Origin: Erinaceus europaeus
Lineage: Eukaryota > Chordata > Mammalia > Eulipotyphla > Erinaceidae
Assembly (NCBI RefSeq): GCF_950295315.1
Contig: NC_080181.1
Location: 38,903,375 to 38,967,374, forward strand
Reading direction: 5' to 3'
DNA: 64,000 nt
This document shows positions 54,580 to 64,000 of this stretch, one piece after another. The notes beneath the pieces were generated by a model. The model was not told where the DNA came from and searched no databases. It saw only the letters and a list, made by a program, of their open reading frames with translations. Both the position numbers and the translations under genes were made by a program. Numbering within the stretch: position 1 is the stretch's first letter; each line of letters starts with the position of its first letter.

Positions 54580-54730
54580 GGGGTTGGGGAGGTTGACTCC
54601 ATGATGTGAGATCTGCCTTACATGTGCAAAATTCTAGGTTCAATGTCTAGTACTATATGAGAGAATATAAATGACAATTCCATGGATGGGGGGTATGCTC
54701 TCTTTAATAAAAATAATAAATAAAAAAATT
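54580..54730 (+). mobile_element. tRNA-type SINE, diverged
   Basis: 'ggttgggaggttgactcca'-like head, 'aaattctaggttcaatgtct' (B-box-like) and an AAT/AAA tail. Confidence 0.5.
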
Positions 54731-54774
54731 CAAAAGTGAAAATCAAGTCATAAGCTAGGAAAAGCTGCCTATGT

Positions 54775-54985
54775 TAATTTATTTATTTATCGCTGTCAGG
54801 GTTATATCTGGGGCATGAATGGAGGAAGAGGATAGCAAGGGGGTAGCAAGAGAGAGACCAGCAGCACTGCCTCAATACTTGTGAAGCTTCCTCCCTGCTG
54901 GTGGGGAGAAGGGGCTTAAACCTAGGTCCTTGTGCATGGTAATGTGTGTGCACAGCTGGGTGTGTCACTGATGGGCCCTCAAAAA
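54775..54985 (-). mobile_element. ERI-like SINE with extended 3' domain, diverged
   Basis: Reverse: ATTT tail, 'gctgtcagggttatatctgg', GA-rich tract, 'ccagcagcactgcctcaata', 'gcttaaacctaggtccttgt' and a decayed head to 'gatgggccc'. Confidence 0.7.
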
Positions 54986-55207
54986 TGTTATTTTCAAAGC
55001 ACATCTTTGGTAAGAAACTTGTATCTAGAATGGAAGTTCTCCCATGTTCTCTTTAAATTGCATATCCTTTCATGTAAAACTCCTGCTTAAGGCCCCCAGT
55101 GCTTCCCTTTGTTCTCAGCATAAAGTCTAACTCCAGAATAGACCCTGAACCCCAGGGACCATCAACGACATCAACCTGTCTCTCCAGTTGTATCTCAGGT
55201 TCTCCAT

Positions 55208-55385
55208 GTCCTTCCTCTCTCTCTCTCTCTCTCTCTGTCTCTCCCTCCCTCCCTCTCCCCTTACCCCCTTTACCAGAGCACTGATCAGCACTGGCTTATG
55301 GTGGAACAGGGAGTTAAACCTGGGACTTTGGACTCTCAGGCATGAGAGTCTCTTTGCATAACCATTATGCTATCTACCCCCACCC
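55208..55385 (-). mobile_element. Second-family SINE with a (CT)n edge
   Basis: (CT)n at 55,213-55,235, 'cagagcactgatcagcactg', 'ttaaacctgggactttggac' and the reverse head 'tgcataaccattatgctatc'. Confidence 0.75.
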
Positions 55386-55574
55386 TCTCCCCATGTTCAC
55401 TCTCTAACCACTAGACTTCTGTTCCTTTCAACTATCACCAGGTCTCATTGTAGTCACAGCTTTTTGTTCTTCCAGATCATCCCTCTGCAGTGCTCTCTAA
55501 AATACCACTCCTTCATTTGTGCTCCTCCCTTACCCAGCAATGTTTTGCTTGCCTCCTAGATGTCAACTTTTTTT

Positions 55575-55722
55575 AAAAAAGATTTTAATTAATGAAACAA
55601 ATAGCAGGAGAAAGAGAAAGAATCAGACATCACTCTGATACATGTGCTGACAGGGATCAAACGCAGGACCTCATACTTAGGGTCCAATGCTTTATCCATT
55701 GCACTACCTCCCAGATCATCTA
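55575..55722 (-). mobile_element. tRNA-type SINE
   Basis: Reverse: 'gaatcagacatcactctgat', 'gggatcaaacgcaggacctc' (B-box-like) and head 'gcactacctcccagatc'. Confidence 0.7.
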
Positions 55723-55751
55723 GACATCAACCCTAAAGATTACTCCTTCCT

Positions 55752-55930
55752 GGGGTCGGGCAGTGACACACCTATTTAAGTGTGTAGGGACCCTGGTTCA
55801 ATCTCCTGGTCCCCACCTACAGGAGGAAAGCTTCATAAGTGGTGAAGTAGGCTGCAGGTGTCGCTGTCTCTTTCCCTATCTCCCCTTTCCTTCTCAGTTT
55901 CTATCAATAAATAAATATTTTTAAAAGAAG
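55752..55930 (+). mobile_element. ERI-like SINE, diverged
   Basis: Head 'ggggtcgggcagtgacacac', B-box-like 'accctggttcaatctcctgg', 'gtggtgaagtaggctgcagg', CT tract and an AAAT tail. Confidence 0.78.
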
Positions 55931-55984
55931 CAATTAAAATCACTCCTTTTTAAAATTTATATTTATAAAAAGGAGACACTGACA

Positions 55985-56300
55985 AAAACCATAGGATAAG
56001 ATGGGTACAATTCCACATAATTCCCACCACCAGAACTCTGTATCCTATTCCCTCCCCTAATAACTTTTCTATTCTCTATCCCTCTGGGAGTATGGACCAA
56101 AGGTCATTATGGGGTGCAGAAGGTGGGAGGTCTGGCTTCTGTAATTGCTTCCCAGCTGAACATGGGCATAGGCAGGTCGAGCCATACTCCTGGCCTGTCT
56201 CTCTCTTTCCCTAGTGGGGCAGGAGTCTGGGGACGCGGGGCTCCAGGATACATTGATGGGGTCATCTGCCCAGGGAAGTCCGGTTGGCAAAAAAATCACT
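55985..56300 (-). mobile_element. L1 3'UTR fragment, reverse
   Basis: The reverse complement aligns with copy B around 26,275-26,590 ('cccatgttcagctgggaa', 'gcaattacagaagccagac'), including the end near 'aattccac'. Confidence 0.8.
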
Positions 56301-56344
56301 TCTTTTTTAAGGTCTTTATATTTTATTGCTGCACTTATTGAGTC

Positions 56345-56835
56345 ACTGCAAACTATTGTGCACTAAAATAGGCTGGGGGTGCGGATTGACATGCCAACAT
56401 CTATGTTCAGTGGAGAAGCAATTACAAAAGTCAGAACTCCCATCTCCTATACCCCTGATGAATTTTGGTCCATACTCTCAGAGGGGGAGAAATGTTAGGG
56501 GAAGATGACCAGAGAGCTCTGAAGCCCAATTCCATTAGGACCCAGTGAGAGAAGAAGAAAATAAGAAGGATATTAGGAAGTAATAACAGCCAGGACCATA
56601 GAAAAAACAGGGGGGGGGGAGATAGTTAAAGTCAACAAAAGAGAGAGAGAGAGATAAAGAAAAGAAATAATAGTCAACCCATATCTGTGACCTAGGGAGA
56701 ACTCCTGCAGTTTCCAATGAAGGGAATGGGGACTCGGAACACTGTTGGTGGGAATAATGTGGAATTATACCTCTTTTATCTTATAATTTTGTAAATCAAT
56801 ATTAAATCACTAATAAAAATTAAATTTAAATTAAA
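56345..56835 (+). mobile_element. Older L1 3'UTR fragment
   Basis: Same extended 3'UTR type as 27,255-27,795: 'gaagcaattacaaaagtcag', 'gaagatgaccagagagctct', 'tttgtaaatcaatattaaat'. A G-run occurs at 56,610-56,620. Confidence 0.75.
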
Positions 56836-58230
56836 AAATATCTCCAAACTAAAAAAACATAGTAACTTCTTTCAAGAGACCTTTCTTGAAACTCCCTAAG
56901 GCATGTCATGGATTCTCATAGCCCCTGTTTCCCTCTTCCCATGGTAGCTGACAAAGCTCTCTTCAGTTAGGAATCATGTTCACTATCTCAGTATGTATGG
57001 CCCACCGTATGAGAAGAATTCACAAATATTTGATTAAAGAATCATAACAGCACACCAGTGACTTGGTAAATATGAATGCTAAGCACAGAATTATTGGCCT
57101 GAGAATTCGAAACAAAAATTATCCTTACATAGAAGGAAAGAAAATGAATGCTTTTAAGTATTTTACTTTCCATCTGTGCCTCAGAAGTTCCCATCTGCTC
57201 CTCAAATGGCTAAACAACAGGCTTCATTTGATTTTATGAAAAGGAGGGTTTAAAAGGTTCAAATCTTGGGGAAATAGCCAAGCATTAGTCACAGCATCCT
57301 TTCTGGCATAGATGGAATGGCCACAGGAAATCAGGACTGGGTGGCTTGAGAAAAACAGCATCATATATTTCAGACTGATTTTCTTGGAACTTAATATTAG
57401 CTTCAAGATGTCTGGTCTCTGGAGTTGAGACCAATGTATCATTGAACTCAGAATATTAGATTCTGGTTATGACACCACATTTCAGTGCTGTGTCAATACT
57501 GTCTCCATTTCACCTGGGAAAACATAGTGGGACATTTGTCATTGGTGATCTCTGAGGGACATTTGGGCCATTGTCATTCTGTTCACGACCACTGATGAAA
57601 CCAGGCATTCTGCACTCTGTTATTCCTTGGCTTTAATATAAATGGGCTCTGATAATTCACTTTCCAAAGAGGAATTAACAGAATATGTATCTTTCCCTAT
57701 GATGAACAAGCTCTCACCTGTGCCAAACTGAAGAAATTCAACCAATAAAGAAATGTCTTCCTTTTGTGTCAAAAATAACACTTAGGCATAGTACAGAAGG
57801 AAAAGGCATGCAAGTCAGTGGACTCGGGACTTGCTCAAATGTATTTGTTAACTATAAAAAGAGGAAATACGTTTTACTTTTGTGTAGAAAACTGCCCTAA
57901 GTAGAATAAAAGAATGAAAAAAATTATAAAATTTAGTAGACTCAATAGTTTCAACTTTATTTTCTATGTTTAAAGAGAACATTCAGTAAATTAAGTTCTT
58001 AGGAAGTCATTTGACTATCTTTAGTTTGTACAGGCAACATTTCAAGAAAGTTCCAGTTGTTGGTGATAAGACAAATATGAGTTGGGACATTTGCTTCACG
58101 TCAAACAAATAAGAATAATAAGCATGTGGGGGAAAAGAAGTGAAACCTTCCTTGAGACATAGAAGATGGTGAGAAGGAGAAAGTGTCATCCAGATATTAC
58201 TTTCCTGGTAAAGTGAATGTGTCCTAAAAA
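56836..58230. other. No recognisable feature
   Basis: The longest stretch without a recognised repeat in this part. Frames of 60-72 codons show no motif and I see no convincing exon. Confidence 0.45.
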
Positions 58231-58239
58231 TTAAATGTC

Positions 58240-59065
58240 CCTATGTTTCCCCTCTCTGTATCTGTTTCTTAAATTCCACCTACAATTGAGATCATTTGGT
58301 ATTGGTCTTTCTCTTCCTGGCTTAGCTCACTCAACATGATACCTTCAAGTTCTGTCCAAGATACTACATAGGAAATGTATTTATCATTTTTAACAGCTGC
58401 ATAGTATTTAATTGTTGGGAAATTGTAAGGATGTGGTTGAACTTGGCAGGGCTTGACTTGAGGGGACATCCATCCTCTTGTCTTGTCAGACTGCCTCACA
58501 AAGCACCCTGCATTCCTGATACTATGGCCTGCTCCCTTATTATCTATATAATCATTGTTTTGCCTAAAAGATCCCCACCCATTCCATTCCTTAAATCTAT
58601 ATTCTTTCTACCCTCAAGACCCTCCCTGCCTGCAGGGTATTATTAATCCTACCAGTTAAAACCCTCACAACAGTTGCTAAGGAAGTTCCTACATTTCCAG
58701 CTCCATTTTACCTTTCTCCACCCCTTTCCTAGACATTTCCCTTTCTGACTTGCTACTTCCAGGTCCGATCTTTAAAAGCCTTGGCTCTCTGATCAATAAA
58801 GAATCGAATTGCCTTGCCGCCACAAGCTTGGTTGCTGGGTCATCTCTCTCCCACGTCACTGGATGAGCACCAGCCCAGGCTGGCTCCAGTCATGTTCTCT
58901 CCAACCCAGAGAGTACACACCCTGGAAGAGGCACTCCTACTATAGTCCGCCAATCATTGTATAGATTATCACTGCTTTCTTAGCCACTTATCCATCATGT
59001 TGTGGCTATTTCAAATTGTGCTGCTATGAACATAGGTTAGACACAAATCCTGGAGAGATGAGAGT
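58240..59065 (-). mobile_element. Old L1 ORF2 3' fragment, interrupted
   Basis: The left part (58,240-58,412) reads in reverse like the L1 C-terminal region ('AAVKNDKYIS', '[14 protein letters not shown]'). It breaks at 'catagtattta' and resumes at about 58,953 with 'cattgtatagattatc' and 'gtgctgctatgaacata'. Confidence 0.75.
58413..58952 (+). mobile_element. LTR-like insertion in the old L1
   Basis: A ~540-bp block starts 'tgttgggaaattg' and ends near 'gtccgcca'. It carries a TATA-type 'tttaaaag' near 58,772 and 'caataaagaatcg' near 58,795, followed by a U5-like GC-richer end. No exact target duplication is readable, so boundaries are approximate. A solo LTR is the best reading. Confidence 0.55.
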
Positions 59066-59069
59066 TTAT

Positions 59070-59780
59070 ACATGTATGCCAACAACTCTACTATAAATGA
59101 TTAACCCTCCCAATAAAAAATTGCAAAAAGGAAAATATTCCTTAGATATGGAGTGTAGATATATAGAAAATAATCAATGTTATTTATAACAATGTAGTTA
59201 TACATCTACACAGTTCCTTGCATCTTTGCTCTGAAAATAAACTTTTAAAATTTAAGATTAAAAATTAAGCTCAGCTTTAACAAAAGGTAGTCTTGAGGTT
59301 GAACTTGTGACTTCTTGTGAGCTAGTTCTGAGTTATTTCCACAGTTCCACAACCAATATACTTAAAAGAAAGTGAAAAGATGTTTCTAGTTAAAGAAAAA
59401 CTTGACATTATTTGGACAAAAGAGTCCTTCCACCAACTACCTTCAGTTTTTAATCTGAAAAGAAAAAGAAATAGGCAGGTGGTAGAAGAGTCTTTTCAAA
59501 CTTGAGAGTACTCTGTTCTCTCACCCAGAACACATTGTTTTCCCATCTTGAAAAGACACATAGATCTCTCACTGCTGACTAACTAAGAGACACACATATG
59601 GAAGTTTGTTTATTGTTTCCTACTGTAATCTAGTAAATTCAAAAAGGGGAGAACTGGAAGGAGTGTGAATGGCTTGCTGAATCTCAAAATCCAGTTCTGA
59701 TCTGCTCTGGATTAATGGAATAGAAAGATAAAGATGAATTCTGTGGAGGTTTTGTTGGAAAGGAGGGCAAAGACAACAAT
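59070..59780. other. No recognisable feature
   Basis: AT-rich unassigned sequence. Confidence 0.4.
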
Positions 59781-59784
59781 AAAG

Positions 59785-59998
59785 AGGAAAGTGAGATGGC
59801 TCATCAGATAAAGCCGTGCTATACACATGACCTAGGCTCAAGCCTTAACACCATTTGTGAGGTGATAGGAAGTTCCTGAGGTGAGCCACAGGAATTTCTG
59901 GCATTGTGTTCTTGATCTCTCTCTCTATCTCAGGACTACATGTCATGTATTTCTTCTCCTTTTCTGTCCTTACTTTCTCCCAATAAATGTTCATCTTC
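59785..59998 (+). mobile_element. tRNA-type SINE, diverged
   Basis: 'gtgagatggctcatcagata', 'cctaggctcaagccttaaca' (B-box-like), 'tctctctctctatctcagga' and the end 'caataaatg'. Confidence 0.6.
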
Positions 59999-60009
59999 TC
60001 CTGGGGGGG

Positions 60010-60655
60010 AGTGAGGGGGAAAAAAGAAAGAGAAAGGCTGTTACTTAACAAAGAGATTCTGAGTATAAGATACAGGAGAATCGGGGCTTATTGAAAAAGA
60101 AAAAAAGGTATTATGCTATTGGCCTCAATGCTCAATATATATAATGAGGAAAAGTTTTCCATAAAATGTTGTCCCTTGGAGAATGGAGACTTGTTAATTT
60201 CAAGATATATATGAAAATTTAATAGTATGTTTTGTTGAGATAAACTTTTCAAGTTAAAATATATATATTCCCCCCACAGATGGAAATATATCAGAGAAGC
60301 TTTCCATAAAGAAGGAAAGAGCAGTTTGTATTTAAAAGTCTCTATCAAATAGAATGACAATGTGATAAAATTTAACTACTTGTATTTGATATAAAAATTC
60401 AAATACTAGTAATACTAAAAGAGTCTGTGATGGAAGTGACAGTTCCGTTCCCATTTTACCAACATCCATCTCTCTGCTCTGAGAAAAGCCAAGTGGTAGA
60501 TGGGAGGAAAGGTGGATCCTTTCAGTTCCTCCTCCTCCTGGTGGTTAGTTCTAGTTCTCTAAGTAGTACTTTTGCTATTAATATACATATTGACTTTTAG
60601 GCTCCAATCTGTGAAAGACAAATTTATGAATATGAATCTCAGGCTATTACTAGTT
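60010..60655. other. No recognisable feature
   Basis: AT-rich unassigned sequence. Confidence 0.4.
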
Positions 60656-60657
60656 TC

Positions 60658-60802
60658 TATATTATGGCTTTATTATTATTACTTTAATTTTAATGACAGA
60701 GAAAAAGATTAGCTCACTGCTGGCAGATGTAGTGCCAGGGATCAAATCTAGGATCTTCTGTATGCAAAATCTATGCTCTACCACAGGTCTATCTCCTCAG
60801 TG
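60658..60802 (-). mobile_element. tRNA-type SINE, diverged
   Basis: Reverse: 'aatgacagagaaaaagatta', 'gggatcaaatctaggatctt' (B-box-like) and a decayed head near 60,780. Confidence 0.6.
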
Positions 60803-60997
60803 TGTTTGTGACCTTAATTTGCCCATCACCCTCACCAGTGCCCCTTGTTAAGCTCACAATTTCCTGGATCCAGTACCTTTCTTGCCATTTGGTTTATTTC
60901 ATCTTTGTTCCTAGAAGCAACAAACTGTCCTTGAACAATTCATATATGCTAGGTACTAAGAGTGGTGAAATATTACATCTGTGAGTCTCTGGCTCTG

Positions 60998-61196
60998 AAG
61001 AAGGAGGAGGAGGAGGGGAGAGGGAGAGAGAGGAAGAAGAAAGAGAGAGAGAAAGAAAGGAGAGAAAGGGAGGAGGGAGAGAGGGAGGAAGAAAAAGAAA
61101 GAAGGAAGGAAGAGAGGGAGGGAGGGAGGGAGGGAGGGAGGAAGGAAGGAAGGAAGGAAGGAAGGAAGGAAGGAAGGAAGGAAGGAAGGAAGGAAA
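60998..61196 (+). repeat. Purine tract with (GGGA)n then (GGAA)n microsatellite
   Basis: A ~200-bp purine strand that graduates from mixed GGA/GAA to GGGA (61,116-61,138) to pure GGAA (61,139-61,194). Long coding frames here are artefacts. Confidence 0.96.
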
Positions 61197-61254
61197 AAGG
61201 ACTGATAACAAATTCTGGGATGAGGACTCAGAGATAAAGTCACTCAAGGACAGT

Positions 61255-61400
61255 ACAAGGGAGGTTGCAAGTGGTAGAGTACAGGTCTTTCAAGCATAAG
61301 GTCCTAAGTTTGATCCCTGGCATCACATCTGCCAGATTGCTGCTTCAGTTCTCTTTCAGTTCTTTTTCTCATTAGTAAATAAACAGATTATTAAAAAAAC
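61255..61400 (+). mobile_element. Third tRNA-type SINE variant
   Basis: 'gaggttgcaagtggtagagt', 'cctaagtttgatccctggca' (B-box-like), 'cagttctttttctcattagt' and an AAAT tail. Confidence 0.7.
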
Positions 61401-61900
61401 AAAAGTAATCAAACTCACATTAAACAGAGAAGAGACTGGTGATTAATAAGGTTGGAGGGATAGAAGAAATATGAGATTATACTTATTAAAAGATTGTATC
61501 TTTTTATTGATTTTAAGGGTACAAATTTATAACTAGTAGGTCAGTAAATTCTAGAGATCTAATGCACAGCATACAGATTAAAGTGTCCAATAAACTTCAA
61601 AGCTGCTAATAGACTGGTTCTTAATTGTTCTCACCCTGAACAGAAGTGATAATTATGTGACTTGAGAGAGGTGTGAGCTGACACTAGGGTGGTAATCATA
61701 CTGCAATATATAAATGCATCATGTCAACACACACTGTACATCTTAAATTTATATGATGTTATATGTCAATTATATTTTGATGTTATAAGAGGTCATAATT
61801 TCATTACTGAGCAGAATATGACCATAAAATTTAAAAAATCTGTATAAGATGTACAGAGTTTGTTACTTAAACAGTTGACTACAATTTGGCTTTAAATCAT
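61401..61900. other. No recognisable feature
   Basis: AT-rich unassigned sequence. Confidence 0.4.
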
Positions 61901-61904
61901 AAAT

Positions 61905-62072
61905 GGTTGACAAGAGATGTAGTTCTATGGTTGAGCAGGGGATTTCCAAATATAAGGTCCCACATTCAAACCTTGGCATTACAAATACCAGAGTGGTGCT
62001 CTGGTTTGTATATCTCTATCTCCGTCTCTCCCCTCCTCTGCTCCTCCTTCTAATAAATAAATTTTTATGATT
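61905..62072 (+). mobile_element. Third tRNA-type SINE variant
   Basis: 'agatgtagttctatggttga', 'cccacattcaaaccttggca', 'agtggtgctctggtttgtat', CT tract and 'taataaataaattt'. Confidence 0.68.
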
Positions 62073-62177
62073 TACCAAACCTGAAACTTATAAATTAGAA
62101 CTGTGACAGAGTACAAAAATAATAATAAATCATAAAAATATAAATGATAATAAATCATAAAATATAAATATATACAT

Positions 62178-62425
62178 TGCCTCCAGGATTATCGCTGGGG
62201 CACATTGCAGGTACTATGAATCCACTGTTCCTGGAAGCCATTGTTTTTCATTTTTTTATTTTATTGGATAGGAGAGAGAAATTGAGAGAGGAGGGGAAGA
62301 TAGTGAGGCAGAGAGAAAGACAGACACCTGCAGACCTGCTTCACCACTTATGAAGCAATCCCCCTGCAGGTGAGGAGCTGGGGGCTCAAACCATGATCCT
62401 TATGAGATTCTTTGAACTTCATACT
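62178..62425 (-). mobile_element. ERI-like SINE, extended 3' form
   Basis: Reverse: 'cctccaggattatcgctggg', 'aatccactgttcctggaagc' (extended domain), GA-rich tract, 'cctgcagacctgcttcacca' and 'gggctcaaaccatgatcctt'. Confidence 0.88.
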
Positions 62426-62576
62426 ATGTAGCACTATGAAATAATACCACTTTACTAACTGAAATAAGAAAGCATTCAATTTTGAGAGCCCAGTTGCAAA
62501 GAGCAAAAGGTAAATCAGTAATATCTTTGTGTTTCCCATACTGCTTTAGGTGCTTTCCAGTAAAAATAAACATAAG

Positions 62577-62660
62577 AAAGAAAGACAGGAAGGAAGGAAG
62601 GAAGGAAGGAAGGAAGGAAGGAAGGAAGGAAGGAAGGAAGGAAGGAAGGAAGGAAGGAAG
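62577..62660 (+). repeat. (GGAA)n microsatellite
   Basis: About 72 bp of uninterrupted GGAA preceded by AAGAAAGAAAGACA. Confidence 0.97.
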
Positions 62661-62917
62661 AAAGAGAGAAAGCAAACATCCACCCTTGAGAGGTTAACAG
62701 CAGATTGGATCCTGAGTCTGAGGTATATCAGAGAGATCAGAAAGAGTTTCTGTCTTGCTCTCCAGACTCAACCACCCACCAGCCTCTCTCTTCCATTCTG
62801 TTCAGGTATTTGTGGCTTGGAGCACTGGCAGATGCCAGAGGCCAAGCACTTCATGGTGTTCCCAGAGGAATTCTATGCCAAAGGGAAACTCCTATCTTGG
62901 AAAATGCTATTTCTGTG

Positions 62918-63090
62918 GCCAGGCAGTGATGCACATTGTTGAGCACACACATTACAGTGCACAAGGACCCTGGCCCCCACCTGAAGGGGAAAGCCTCATG
63001 GGTGATGAAGCAGTGCTACAGATGTCTCTTTGTCTCTCTCCCTATCCCCCCCTCTCAACTTCTCTTTGTCTGTATCCAAATATATATATA
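62918..63090 (+). mobile_element. ERI-like SINE, diverged
   Basis: 'ggccaggcagtgatgcacat', 'gatgaagcagtgctacagat', CT tract, then 'tccaaatatatatataag'. The 207-codon frame at 62,755-63,378 only threads this and the next SINE. Confidence 0.72.
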
Positions 63091-63164
63091 AGAGCTAGGA
63101 AAACCACAGGGGAGCTCAAGCCCCATGGAACTGTATTCTCACACTCTAGGACTAAAAACCCAGG

Positions 63165-63445
63165 AGTCGGGCGGTTGTGCAGTGGGTTAAATGCAGGTGG
63201 CACAAAGCACAAGGACCAGCACAAGGATCCCGATTCGAGGCCCCGGCTCTCCACCTGCAGGGGAGTCACTTCACAGGTGGTGAAGCAGGTCTGCAGGTGT
63301 CTATCTTTCTCTCCCCCTCTGTCTTCCCCTCCTCTCTCCATTTCTCTCTGTCGTATCCTGCAACAACAACAACAATAATAGCTACAACAATAAAAACAAG
63401 GGCAACAAAATGGAATAAACAAATAAATATTTTAAAAAATTATAT
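63165..63445 (+). mobile_element. ERI-like SINE, well preserved
   Basis: Head 'ggagtcgggcggttgtgcag', B-box-like 'ggatcccgattcgaggcccc', body 'gaagcaggtctgcaggtgtc', CT tract, AAC block, 'gggcaacaaaatggaataaa'. Confidence 0.93.
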
Positions 63446-63534
63446 TAAAAAATCCTATCTGATCATGCACTAGTCATGATGTTCACTTTGGGTTTTCCTA
63501 GTAAGTTATACTTTCCCATAAGAACCTTCTCCAA

Positions 63535-63835
63535 AGAAGTTGGGTTGTAGCGCAGTGGGTTCAGCGCATGTAGCACAAAGCGCAAGGACAGGCAAAAGGA
63601 TCCCAGTTCGAGCCCTCAGTTCCCCACCTGCAGGGGAGTCGCTTCACAGGTGGTGAAGCAGGTCTGCAGGTGTCTATCTTTCTTCCCCCTCTGTCTTCAC
63701 CTCCTCTCTCCATTTCTCTCTGTCCTATACAACAATGACAATATCAATAACAACAACAATAATAACTACAACAACAATGAAAAAGAACAAGGGCAACAAA
63801 AGGGAAAATGAATAAATAAATAAATAAATAAATAA
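63535..63835 (+). mobile_element. ERI-like SINE, well preserved
   Basis: Head 'agttgggttgtagcgcagtg', B-box-like 'ggatcccagttcgagccctc', body, CT tract, AAC/AAT block and (AAAT)n tail. 'agaaccttctcca' flanks it (63,521-63,533 and 63,835-63,847), an exact target duplication. Confidence 0.95.
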
Positions 63836-63854
63836 GAACCTTCTCCAAGATGTG

Positions 63855-64000
63855 TTTGTTTTTGCCACCAGGATTATTTCTGGGGATGGGTGCCTACCTG
63901 CAAAAGGAGTCCACCACTCCCAGAAGCCATTTTTCTTATTTTCCTTTTCATTCTATTTGACAAGATATTGAGAAATTGAGAGGGCAGGGGAGATGAAGAG
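63855..64000 (-). mobile_element. ERI-like SINE, extended 3' form, cut by the window end
   Basis: Reverse extended domain ('gccaccaggattatttctgg', 'ccaccactcccagaagccat') followed by the GA-rich tract. Body and head lie beyond the window. Confidence 0.8.

Noticed and set aside
55985..56835. Single inverted (twin-primed) L1 across both 3'UTR fragments
   Set aside because: Both pieces are 3'UTR, of different subfamilies, in opposite orientation. Two separate insertions fit better.
62755..63378. 207-codon open frame
   Set aside because: It runs through two SINEs and the spacer between them, and the translation is SINE-derived.

Overview
This is a gene-poor, repeat-saturated stretch of a mammalian nuclear genome. 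The most abundant repeat is a tRNA-derived SINE of the type I associate with hedgehogs (Erinaceidae, ERI-like). Its tRNA-like head carries A/B-box-like motifs, the body has the conserved phrase 'gaagcaggtctgcaggtgtc', and it is followed by a CT-rich stretch and an (AAC/AAT)n tail. The species call comes from memory of that family, so it is probable and not proven. I found no convincing host protein-coding exon, tRNA, rRNA or CRISPR. Every long open frame I could interpret lies in LINE-1 or an endogenous retrovirus (ERV). Shorter frames sit in SINEs or simple repeats.

Layout. 1-13.6 kb: SINEs, a young L1 3'UTR, old L1 pieces, microsatellites and a small 29-bp minisatellite. 13.88-18.95 kb: minus-strand L1 'A', with a complete-looking 5' end containing a duplicated ~620-680 bp 5'UTR unit, but lacking the last part of ORF2 and the 3'UTR. 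19.5-26.6 kb: plus-strand, nearly full-length but mutated L1 'B', whose 5'UTR is split by a solo LTR with a perfect 6-bp target duplication. 26.6-34.3 kb: SINEs, old L1 and another solo LTR (30,245-30,593) with a perfect 6-bp duplication. 34.3-43.6 kb: an L1 whose two parts face opposite ways, split by a complete-ended class II-type provirus (35,190-43,088, TSD acttag). That provirus contains a second nested LTR element (37,931-40,366, TSD aatcct). 44.9-47.3 kb: 5'-truncated young L1 'C' followed directly by a SINE at the same target site. 49.3-53.16 kb: older L1 'D' with a different, short 3'UTR. 53-64 kb: SINE-dense DNA with GGAA microsatellites and an LTR-like insertion in an old L1 near 58.4-58.95 kb.

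The most unusual object is the nested provirus pair. The outer LTRs differ at 4 of 383 positions by my hand alignment. The LTRs of the element nested inside it differ at about 18 of 266. That reverses the order expected from nesting. It suggests either that the composite was itself copied recently as one retroelement, or that the outer LTRs were homogenised. The nested element's U3 also contains a 35-nt segment matching the 5' half of tRNA-Gly(GCC) at 32 positions, and its 5' LTR begins inside that segment directly against the target duplication. I infer a cryptic plus-strand priming event during reverse transcription. All alignments were made by eye, so percentages are approximate.
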